DNA of 64,000 bases from Branchiostoma floridae (lineage: Eukaryota; Chordata; Leptocardii; Amphioxiformes; Branchiostomatidae): the NCBI RefSeq assembly GCF_000003815.2, contig NC_049987.1, forward strand, positions 22,770,519-22,834,518, given 5' to 3'. Position numbers and translations under genes: made by a program. Below the pieces are notes generated by a model that ran no database searches, was not told where the DNA came from, and was given only the letters and a program-made list of their open reading frames with translations. This document shows positions 23,650 through 36,100 of the stretch, piece after piece; the stretch's first letter is position 1, and each line of letters begins with the position of its first letter.

Positions 23650-24143
23650 CGACAGAGATGGCAGAGAGTTCCACATTCAAGTGGTCAGACAACCGTGTGG
23701 GTCTGTTTTACAGTCAGGTCAACAACTTGTCTCCAAGCAGGTCTACCAATAGCTTAACAGTTATCCAAAAGGCCAAAAAAGTATCCAATTGGCCAGCGTG
23801 AATGTAAAGGGCCAAAACTGGCCACCCTCTGGCCAACTGAATACTGTTTGGGTCATTTGGATACTCTCATGCCGCCAGTAGATTTGTTTGGCGATAAGTC
23901 AACAATGTACAATGTCATGTAGTATGTGTAAGTTATGAATGATTTATGAACACGGTTAACAGAAATTGATGACAATGATGGATGAAGGAAATGAATGAAC
24001 AGCATTAAAACTACATTCTTTTAGTACTACCGTGTTAAACTGTTGTTCTTGATTTCTCTGACAACTTTACAAACACAACGTCAATACTGTACAATCTGCC
24101 CAGGCCTCACCTTTCCCATCATGCACCAGCGTGAGAACACCAA

Positions 24144-27100
24144 TCACGGCCTGGGGGACTTGACGGGTTTACTATGACCCCTGTCGTCATGGGAACCATG
24201 TTTGGATTTGTGCTTGTGTTTGTGCTTGTGTTTCTTCTTCTTCTTCTGTCTGTGTGAGGATGACTGTTCGTGGTGGTGCTTGGAGCCGGACTGGTGTGGG
24301 GATGATTGGCTAGACGATTTTTTATGGTCTGGTCTGGGTTTGGATGCAGACGCCGACACATCTGAAACTGAAGAATAGATAGATTAGATTACTCTGTGTG
24401 ACTTGAGGACTGTTCATGGTGGTGCTTGGAGCTGGACTGGTGCGGGTGGGGGGATGATTGGTTGGATGATTTCTTATGGTCAGGCCTGGGTTTGGATGCG
24501 GATGCCAATGAATCTGAAACTAAAGAATAGATAGATTAGATTACTCTGAGACCTGAGGACTGTTCGTGGTGGTGCTTGGAGCTTGACTGGTGCGGGTGGG
24601 GGGATGGTTGGCTGGACGATTTCTTATGGTCTGGTCTGGGTTTGGATGCAGAAGCCGATGCATCTGAAACATAAGAATAGATAGATTAGATTAATCTGTA
24701 TAAGGACGACTGTTCGTGGTGGTGCTTGGAGCTGGACTGGTGCGGGTGGGGGGATGGTTGGTTAGATGACTTCTTATGGTCCCACTTAGGTTTGGATGCG
24801 GACGCTGACACATCTGAAACTGAATAGATAAAGATTATATGAGTCACTGTGTGAAGATGACTGTTTGTGGTGATGCACATTGCTGGACTAGTTGGGGGTG
24901 GGGGGATTTACATGCATTGGTTCAATGATTTCTTATCATCCGGCCTGGGTTTGGACGCAACTGCTGACACACCTGAAACTATATAGAGAATAGAGTAAGG
25001 GTTAGATTATTTTTGCAAGGACTACATGACGTAGTGCTAGTGGTGGTGCTTGGAGCTGGATTGGTGCGGGTGGGGGGATGGTTGGCTAGACGACTTCTTA
25101 TGGTCCTGCCAGGGTTTGGACACAGCTGCTGATACATCTGAAACTACAGATTGTGAAAATGGTGATACAAAAATCTCAATACATGTATCTTCTCAAAAGG
25201 TTGACTTGATACATCTTTTAACAGGTGGGTGCCCCCTATAAGTTTTGAAAGTTGATTTCCAAGGGGGCCCAACATGAAACAATGTGTTTCGTTCAGTCAA
25301 CAACATACCATGTGAAAACAAGGCATCAAAACAAAATGAGTGTCCATTTCACCTAGGAGCTTTCATCAGATAAAACCTTCTTGATTTCACAGTGGCAAAC
25401 ATTCAAAGGCCAAACCAAAAACATCAAAAGATGGAGTGGAGGTCAGAGGTCAAGGTTCTGCATCAATTCAAAAGGCACATGATGTGATCCTACCTTTGTT
25501 GGCAGCTATCTCTGGAGGCAGCCCGACCTGGGGTGTCGTTGGCTGCTCTTGTTGCTGTTTCTGCACCTCAGGACTGGCTGCTGCCTGCTCTTCTGGTGGC
25601 TTCCCTCCTCCTCCTCCAAGCTGACAGGCACAACAAGGTTCGTGAATAATTTTCGTTACATATACACATATTGAATATCAGCCAGGATGGTGGCCCAGCT
25701 GACTAGACGACCTTCAGAAGTGGAGAACCTTTGTGGACAGACAGACAGCCCCTACGGCTACACAGCTATGGGACTGATGATGATGATATTGAATAATTTT
25801 GTCAGGACAGAAAATCACTGGATAACAAGGTTGTTTATACACAACCAAGGAGTGTAACTAGGAGTGGGTTACGGAAACCATGTTTTATTTTAGACCAGTC
25901 CAGAAAAAATGGACCTGGAAAAATCAGTGGACCTTGTCTAGACCTGGACCTAATCCTCTGGACCTGTAACATACCTGTGCCTGAATTTTCTGTACCAGTA
26001 CCCACTCCTATTTATGATAATACATTTGGTACCGCATTGGTAGCAGCGACACCTAGCTGCAGTACCAGCAATCAGAATTACCCTGAGGAAGCTGACAGAT
26101 GGTCACCGATACGCTGAGTCTAAAATCAAACTTAATGGGTTCAAGTTCTTTTTCTGACACGGTGGAAGATAAACTTTAGGATCCCTCTTTTTTGGTTGTG
26201 CGTGGGTTCAGTGATATTGATAGACAATAGTCTATCACCTTGGTAATCAAAGAAATGTGATGAGGTTGAACTATGACCAATAACCTTTCAACTATGACCT
26301 CTCACCTTGATCTTGATCCTCATCTTGTTGCTGCCCTCCTGAGGCTGGACCTCCAGGGTGGGGTCAGATGGGGTCAAGAGGGGCGTTGTTGGGGGAACGG
26401 GATCCGCCTCTGCCTGGAGAATTGTAAAAAACAACAAACAATAAGTACTGACATCACACAGCGGCATCAGTAAGTGTTGACCTTGTCTTGAAAGAGATGG
26501 ACAGAAACGTTTGTAAAGGCATAGGCTGTAATATGACTTGGTTTGAGGCAGAAGAGCTTCTAAAGCCATCCTAGGCTGGGTGCTATACAGGCTATGTAGG
26601 AATCTGATAGCCAGTGTAAAACTTTCGAACAATCTGTTGTCAAGTCACCACATCTTCTGACAAATTGTCTTCTATTCTTTAAAACTGTGTGGACTGTGAC
26701 TCACTTTTCTCTTCTAAGGGTATAACTATCTCATCTAGCCACAATCTCTACTTAAGAATTCAAATTGATTTCTTTCCTGTTTCGTGACTAAGTACAGACT
26801 AATCTTTGCTTTGCACAGTCTGATGGTGTTATATCTTATCTAGCCAAACATTCTTCTTAAGAAGTCAAATTGATTCCTTTCCTTCATTACTGTGCAGATT
26901 CTGACTTACATGTATCTCTTATCTTAATCTATGGACATAATTCCTACGAATGAGGTCGAATATTGATTCCTGCCCAACTGTGCAGATTCTGACTCACTTT
27001 TCTCTTCATCCCATGTGGTTCCCCTGCACCACTGCTGGACTTGTCGTCCTCTTGTAGAACCGCTGTAGCTTTCTTTCCTTTTTTGTTGTTGTAATATCAT

Positions 27101-30100
27101 GATTCTGACTAAATGGTCTCTTGGCACTGTGTGACCAATCATATTGAGCCACACTCTAAGATATCAAATTGACTTCTTCTTTTACTGCCCAGATTATAGA
27201 TAGACTTCTCGCTTATCCATTCACATCCCTACAAGCTAGCAACAGTTAAGAGACGCAAACTGCAGTTGTTCAGGCACGTGAACCGACATAACAACCTGGC
27301 CAAGACGATCCTACAGGGAAAGGCTAAGTAAACCCTGGCAAGGGAAAGACGAGCCTGGAGACAGCTGTCTGACTAGATAGGTAGGTATATTGCTTCCTGC
27401 CCATTACTGAGCAGACTCACTTTTCTCTTCACCCCATGTGTTTCCCCTGTGCCGCTGCTGGTTTTGTCATCCTCTTGTAGAACAGCCGCTGCCTTCTTCT
27501 CCTTCAGGTTTACGAGTAGCCCGAACTCTGGCGGGGGGAGACACGACGGGCGCGACCGACCAAACATGGTGTAGTACAGGTCCACCAAGTCACATCGCAG
27601 CCTCGCGTCGTACGACAGACCTGAAGAAATAAACTTTGTATTGTGGATCTCAAAATTCAGCCTCTTAGCTGAGCTTTAATCAACAAACATGTCTATATTT
27701 TGAAAATTTAACATAAAGCCATGCCAACACAACACATTTGTAATACTTTGGAATCCTTGAAAATCGTATTTTATCTACTGTAGAAACTAAAAGAATAATA
27801 TTTCTATCATTGATTCATTGTTTTAACATATCACAGTTTGCTATTTGTATGATTTATTATTGTAATGTCCTCACAATTCAGCCCTCCAGAATACCAGGAG
27901 AACTGTTATGTGTACTGTATAAACCACTCTACTACTACATTTTTTACAAATAATATACAGACCCGTGTTCAGTGTTGTCCACAGACGCTCCACCAACGAC
28001 TCCTTGTTAAGTTTTGAGTCTTCCTTGGGGGTGAAGGGAGGATTCTTCAGGAGAAGCTGAAGGAGCTGCAAAAGCAACAACAAATTAGTTACATCCAGAT
28101 AATCAATATGTCAAAACAAATTGAATTACTCAATCTCTTCAACAATTACTGGATAAGATTTGGATATTACTTGTCCACATTTCAGGTGACATCCATCACC
28201 ATTTTTGAGTGACATCCCTTACGTGTGACGTTGACACGTTCAACTGGTTTTCCAGTTACAGATTTGTTCTGTCAGTTTAATCTGATGACACTGAAGAAGA
28301 GTGATGGATGTCATCCCAGAAGTAATTTCCAAATCTTATCCAGTTAGAGATTGAATATCCCAAAGTAGTCTAGGGTGGCCTGGCTTGAACAAAGTCAGAA
28401 TGGTATTATTTCCTTGGAAATTTCCCCAGATAGAAATGCTGTATTTTGCAGCTCAAGGTAGATTCAGAATGAAGATACCATACGTCATACGAATCTGTCC
28501 TGTTACCTTGTGTCTAACATACGGGATGGGGTCAATTTCCACATAGTCCAGCAGCCAGCCCAGCACTTCCTCGTCCTGGTCCACATGCACAAAATCCGTC
28601 AAGATCTCCATGGCGACCAGACGGACGTCGACATACTGTCCAGGGTCGGCATAGCTCTTGAACAGAGCGGCGTTGCTGGGCAGGTGGCCGTTCTTTTGTA
28701 GGGTTCGGATGGCCTTCAGGCAGCTGACGGTGATGGTGAACTGGTAACATGGCAACAACTTCTCCAGGTTCAGGAGTCGCACAACGTCTTCTAACACAGC
28801 CTGTAGATAAAACAGGTAGATTCCTCATCATCAGTACCACAACAACAACAATGACAGAACAGCATTTGGAGCAACTTGTATCATGGCAAAAGGTTTCAAG
28901 TCAAGGTTAAGGTGTCATACAATGGCTTCTAACACGGCCTGTAGATAGGACACTAGGTAGATTCCTGATCATTGTACTCCAAGGTACTTTTTAATGAAGC
29001 ACAAAATAATCATTACCTAACAACTGCCACTGACCCTCTAACAGATAAGACTATAGGATGCATTATCTCCAGAAGTAGCATTTCCTAGGATTAGGGCAAT
29101 TTTGTCTCCATGAGTGGCACTTGCTAGGATAAGGCTAAAAAAAGATTAAAAATTTAAAATTCTTCTCCACTAAGGTAGAAGTTCACTGACTACAGCAGAC
29201 GAAACTACCTGAGTCAACCCACCTTTGTCTCCGGTAACAGAGCCTGTTCTGTCCTGGAGTCCGTGGACGTGTCCAGCATGGTTACCGACGGTGTCACCGT
29301 GGCAGCCAGAGCGTCGATCAGCGAGGCGCGGTAGTAGTTGTCGGAGAACTTGTTCTTCCCGTTGTCGTTGTACTTGATCAGCTGCAGGATGAACTGGAGG
29401 ACGTCCTTCGGGCAGCGACCGTGGGCGTCACGCACCGCTCCCATGGCAACAGGCATGGTCTTCTGCAGGAAATAACCCTGTGGGAAAGGGGAGGAGGGGG
29501 ATTGTTTCTTTAATTTCTGCTGCTGCCATGCCGCGTGCCTGCAAAGCTGGTGTGTTACGCCGAAGCTATATAGAAAGAGATACAGAAAGAAATTTAACTG
29601 ACAATTTAAACCCGTGTGACAGTGTGTTTGTTTCTGCATGTTTCATTGTCAGTCAGAAGATGTATGATTGTAGGGGTGGCCAGTTACCGAAGTTACGAAT
29701 TGAAAGGATTATGATGATAACAGTTACTGTATTTCTCAGAGATCTGATGACATCAAAATAATTAGATTCGTTCTAGATATTGACATTGTGACAAATGTAC
29801 ATGTGAAAGCATTTTGGTGAATGTAGATCAGTTTTCAGTCCGTAGTTCTGTTTGAGTGAGGTGTCCAGAATTGTCAGATATTCAGTAGTCTCAATAGATT
29901 TTATGTAGATTTTTTCTGACTCAAGTAAATTAGAGTGTAAAAGAGGTATAATTGCAACACTGAGAGAGATCCTAAAGATCGTGAGACAGTCGTCTATACC
30001 AGAGAATGTAAAAAAAATTCTCCATACTAAGACACAAAACTGAAAAAGATTTCAAATGGGAAGGACTGTCTTACTGACCTGTAGGTTGGAGAAGTTGTTG

Positions 30101-33100
30101 CACTTGATGAGGTTGGTGTACATCTGGGTACAGAACATGCGCTTGAACATGGACATCATGGCAGGGGGACCCATCCACGAACTCACCATGGCATTGGCAA
30201 CCTGAAGGGTGCAAAAACAACATTAAAACAACCTGAAGGGTGCAAAAACAACATCAAAACATGGACATCATAGCAGGGGGACCCATCCATGAGCTCACCA
30301 TGGCATTGGCAACCTGAAGGGTGCAAAAAACAACTATCAAAACAACCTGAAGGGTGCAAAAGCAACTATCAAAACATGGGCATCATGGCAGGAGGGCCCA
30401 TCCACGAGCTCACAATGGCATTATAATGGCAACCTGAAGGGTGCAAAAACAACATCAAAACATGGGCATCATGGCAGGAGGGCCCATCCACGAGCTCACC
30501 ATGGCATTGGCAACCTGAAGGGAAACATTCACAGTTGTTCCTAGGCATTACAAACTTTCAAGATACATGTATTGAGTAAGGAGGTCACAAAAGCAAGATC
30601 ATCAATAGACTGATACATGCATCAGTGCAATTTGACTACTACATAATGTTGACTCAGTCTGTCAGATGTACAATAAAAGCTGACATTACAACTTTTCTCA
30701 CATACCAGTGCATCAGGAACATTGTGTTGTGGCACACAGAATACACCACACTTATGGCTGTAGAGTATCCTTAACATTAGAAAAACAAAGTAATTATGAC
30801 TCAGGCCATCCTCTTCTGTGCCCTTTTGGATTCCCCCATATTAGCCTGAGTGTCATCCTAGTTATTTTACCAGGGCTCCCATATTTTCCCCTAAACAACC
30901 AGATGGGAGCCCCTGGACTAATTAGAATGACACTCAGGCTACCCCCACCTTGCTGAAACAAAAGGCAACCTTCTTCCACATGCAGTACAGACATGAGTAG
31001 TACACTAAGTACCACACATTACACAATCATATATCAAGTGTTACTTAGGGACTGTACGATATTTATCAGGGGGGGAGGGCTGGTGCATTAGGGGGGGAGG
31101 GCCATGTTAATTTTTTTTGAGGTGGGGGGAGGGCCATGTTAATTTTTTTTGCGATAGGGGGGAGGGCCATGTTAATTTTTTTGAAAGAATTGTTTATACT
31201 ATTTTTTGTTTTGATATCTTGACATGGCCCTAAAACTGATAAAATAAGCCTTCTGAATAGCCTAAAATGCAAGAGCTTCCGGGGGGCTTCGCCCCCCTAG
31301 GTCCACCAAAGTGGCGCTGCCCTGGGCCAGCGTTCCCGCCAGGCATACATCATTCCGTCTACGGACTTATTTTTTTCTGGAAAGACGCACTCGGCTCGGC
31401 TGAGTTTCCCCAAATATTTAAGTTACAAAAGCGGTGCGCGGTAAATATGTGAAGAATCCAAAACTATACACTTTATTTTTTATTTACAACATTTCTTTTG
31501 TTTCAAAAGGACAAAATTTGCGGCAGAAAAGGGTCCGCAATATTGTTGTCAAGCGTCGATCGACAGCACATGGCGCGGCACGCCCCCCTCCCCAGACCGA
31601 CTGTCGATCGCACGCACGTTGGGACGTCTTTTGGCTACTCCTTCAAAGCTAAACTGGCACTGATCACTGCCAAAGACGCAGCAGATCACCCTCCTTCGAA
31701 TAATTTGTATAACGTTCTTGGTCTACTCTACTCTATGTCAAAAGAAATCCAGCGGTGAGCCAAAGATTCCACGCCGAAAACGGGGTTACCTGAGGTCGCA
31801 GGAAACAAACGCACGCTCCTGGAAAATGACGGCGCGGCCTTGTAAAACCCGTAATTTTCCTCTCAAATTGCAGGAAATTCTGTTTTAGAGGGTCTGAAAA
31901 TCCAAATTTTCCCGGGGGAGCATGCCCCCGGACCCCTGCCCCGACGCTGTGAAAAAATCCTGGCAAGAACACTGGTGCCCTTGTGCCCTGACGTCGATTA
32001 AGATTATTTTATCGGTTGTTTTTCTACCCGTTTGATTTTGCCTGTCGGGGGGGAGGGCCATGTTGATTTTTTTGAGGTGGAGGGGGAGGGTCACGTTAAA
32101 TTTTTTTGAGATGGGGGGGAGGGCCATCAAAAAATTTTTTGATCAGACTTCCAATGCACCAGCCCTCCCCCCCAATAAATATCGTACGGTCCCTTACCTT
32201 GCTGAGACAGAACGCGGCCTCCATCCGTACGCGGTAGAAGCAGCTCTCGTTCTCCAGGATGTCGGTGAGCGCCAGGCGAGACGCCGGCGTGGGAAACTGC
32301 TCAAGCGCCATGATCGAGTCGTGCTGCGCGATGATGTCACGCTCGTAACGCAGCTGGTACTGCCACATGAAGTCTGGCTGCTGCCACTCAACCTGAACAA
32401 ACAAACAAACAAACAAACAAGTAAACATTAATGGTACTGCCACATGAAGTCTGGCTGCTGCCACTCAACCTGAACAAACAAACAAACAAAATATAATAAA
32501 TAAACAAGCATTACAGGTACTGCCACATGAAGTCTGGCTGCTGCCACTCAACCTGAACAAACAAACAAACAAACAAACAAGTCTGAAATCTTCAAAAAGA
32601 TGTAGGAAGGCAAAGTCGTAACTGATCCATTGCGCAGTGGGCATTTCAATGTAGAAAGGCCAGCTCTATAAAGGTCTACTGCTCTGTGAAACTTGGAGCT
32701 TCCTTCTGCTTGAAGATGACAGGAGTCCATCATCCAAACCTCCTGACAGATAGATGATTGTCTGCACTCAGTATACTACTCATACTCATGAACTCTAACC
32801 TTTCTGACAAGGGTCAGCTGAGGGTCGACGCGTATCCAGAGGACGGGCGAGTCTGCATCCATGGCGCTCAGGTCCATGTCTACCTCCTCCCCGTTCACAA
32901 GGGGGATCTTCTTCTTCTTGTTCCTGAATATAAAACAACAAAATGTTGGACTTTGAATTTTGTCACAACAACCTTGTCACATCACACCAGTTTCTTTTCC
33001 TTGACTGTGGCTAGGCTGTCCATACGAATATCCCCTGACCACGCAACTGTTGAAAACATCATGGCCAAAGGCACTAGCCAAAACTATCATGCAAGGAACC

Positions 33101-36100
33101 ATCCATGGAGGTAGAAAGAGGGATAGGCAATGGAAAAGCTGGGAGAATAATATCAGAGCATGGACAAATATGACACTGAGTCAAAGAATACGAAAAACAG
33201 AAAACCAAGAAGGGTGGATCTTCTGTGGTGCCCTAATACTAGTAGTTGACTAAGGGACAGATGAGATTAGCTTAGAGACCATACTTTTCTGCAAATGTCT
33301 TTCTGACCAACAAGATGTAGAGCATTTTCCCCTCAAGCCAGTATCACAACATGTTTGAAAGTGATTTGGGAATCGAACCTGCGACTCTTGGAATGACAGA
33401 CCAGCTCATGCCTAGTGGTGTTGTCCTCGATCTGGACAGAGTGGTTGAAGGACCCGTCCAGCTCTTGGATGGTGACGGTCAGCGGACCCTAAAGAAACAA
33501 AAAGGAAGTGTTTGTGAGTATACTATAGGTATAGATTTGAAGTGTTGTTATCCTATTTAGTGGGAGTCAGTAAGACTTGACATTTTTGGAACTTCTTTCA
33601 CACCCTGGAGTGGGAAATCCACACCACCCAACTGCTTTCAGGGTTTAACATTTAGTTTTCCAAAATTCACTTGTCCTTTCGGGCAAAATTTACTTGCCCG
33701 AACCAGCTTTCTGCTTGTCCCAAAGACGTGCAGCAATGGAATTCTTCTATTATTGGCTCTATTTTTCTGTGTTGACCAATGCTTGATACGGTAACTGTGA
33801 TAAGCAACAAGAATATCAATATCTCATGGAAAAATCTTACTTGCCCGATCGGACAAGTGGGGAAGGACATTCACTTGCCCGATGGACACTTTCACTTGCC
33901 AGGGACAATCGGGCTAGTGGACTTGTCCAACCCTGGCTTTACTCTCTTGCGCTCCCATGTGATTTGAAAAAAAAAATGTCCATCAAACTAGCCTCTCTAG
34001 TTTGTTACAAGACGAAAGGATTTCTTGGATAACTTGCAAGATTACAGAAAACTATGTTTTGGGATCTCAAGTACATGTATTACATAACAGCATCCTCACC
34101 ACATATTTCTGGATCCCGTGTTCTCCCACTTTCTGGTTCAGCTCCAGCTCCACTAGGTTCCGTTTCCTGTTAAACACGAAGCTGCCGCTGAATTGCACCA
34201 CTCCCCCCTGATATACCCACTGGTCTAACAGGAGGTGGATGTCCTTACCTGGGGAAAAAACAAATAAATAAACAAACAAACAAACATATAAACAGGCATA
34301 ATTGGTGAACCACTCTGCCCTGGTATACCAACTGGTCGAGGAGCCGGTAGATATCCTTACTTGTACCAGAGAAAAGCAGCATGTTTGACCAGAGTTGGGT
34401 AAGAGGCTAAAGTTTAAAGGCTAGGCCCTTTGAACGGAGCTGAGAGAGTAAATATGAGTTTGATGAAGCTATCAATGGACAGGAGCATGTTGGACCAGTG
34501 GGAGTTGGAATAGAGGTTAAAGGTTACACCCTTTGACCTGACCTGAGAGGATGATAATGAGTTTGACGAAGCTGGCAGGCGACAGCAGCATGTTGGACCA
34601 ATGGGAGTTGGGTTAGAGGTCAAGGGTTAAAGGTTATGCCCTTTGAACTGACCTGAGACAGTGGATATGAGTTTGACGAAGCTGGCAGATGACAATAGCA
34701 TATTGGACCAGTTGGTTGGGCTGTACTTCTGACTGGCTGCTGATGTAGCGAGGGACAATAGCTTGTTGAAGACCTGGAACACAAAATAACAAGAGATGAT
34801 ATTTCTTGCAGTGTGTGTGGTTCAGTTTCTATCATTCAAGCTTGTTAAATGCCCTGGGAGTAAAATTCCATCTCAGATAGTCAACAATTCAACTGTTACA
34901 ATTTTTAGCATTTGCTGCTGAATTACAGTACAACTCTTGTCTAGACTACTCAATTGGTTGAAGGTACCAAAAAGTTAACTTACCATGCAGTTTTACAGCA
35001 GACGTCTTTCTGGCAGATACAAGTATGAATGATCAACGTTGCTCATTTAGGATTTTAAATCGTACCTTGTGGAGAGATATCATAACTCTAACACATGTAC
35101 ATCTTGGTAAAGCTTGTATTAGACTTAGTAAGTTACCTGTAACAACGACTCAAAGCCGATCTTCTGTTCCACCAGTCGGGTGATCAGGTGAGACTTCTTG
35201 GCGGCCATCTTGCTGTGGATCCAGGACGTGGTGTGGGGATGGCGTGTGTGGAAATAGCGCCCTCTAGCGCTCGTGTCCTTACTGTGCAGTACTACCAGCT
35301 CCTTCTCTGTCTCGTAGTGAACCAGTTTCTGCTGCTCGCTGTGTATCCAGTACCTGTAAAGTACAGTAGTCTATGTAATCTTTTTCTGTTTAGTACAATA
35401 CTCTACATTAATGTATGATAGCAATGTTTTTCTGTAGAGTACACTTTGTTATATGTAATGTTTCTGGACAGTACAGTACTCAATGTAATGACTTTTTTGT
35501 TTCGGTCTCTTACATTTTTGTATAAGTCCATGTGTGCTGGACAGCTAGTGGTCGGAAGACACAATTAATTATCATTCATTCATTCACTCACTGATTCACT
35601 CACTCACTAACTCACTGACTCATACATTTATTCATTCATCTTCTCAACTGTACTCTTTCTACCCTTCTTGTTTCGGTGTCTCATGTGGGCTAAGCAACTA
35701 GTAGACATGTTGATAAACATTCATTCATCCATCCAATTCACCTGTACTCGTTCTTCCCAAAGAACTTCTTGATGTACTGTCCGAGCAGGTAACCAGCGAT
35801 GCCCTTCCCCACCCAAACATCCGACCAGGAGTGCATACAAACATAACAGCCAAAGAACTGCTGAGCCACAGCGTATGCGATCACTCGCCGAGTGTACGGA
35901 GTCTGGTCGATGATCCGTGGGGTGTGCAGAAGGTTGGTGTTGAAGATAGTGAGGGAGGCGAAGGAGCCAGAGTTTTCGTAGCTCTGGTCGACGAAGACGG
36001 CTTTGTAGCAAGTGTAAGGATACCTAGAAAAACATAAACAACCGATGTTAATGGACAAAATGACTTACAAACTCAGATTACCATGGAAGCTCATCTGTGT

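Larger units (their letters stand above)
22222..23665 (+). other. Receptor 3' UTR (inferred)
   Basis: From the stop codon to about 20 bases past the AATAAA at 23644. It contains a SINE (22274-22560) and otherwise AT-rich non-coding sequence. The extent is inferred from the polyadenylation signal only. Confidence 0.45.

Noticed and set aside
33355-33385. B-box-like 'gggaatcgaacctgcgact' resembling a tRNA or SINE promoter
   Set aside because: It is the donor end of TAF2 exon 11 (CHSKSR frame, donor at 33378). The similarity is coincidental and no SINE body follows.
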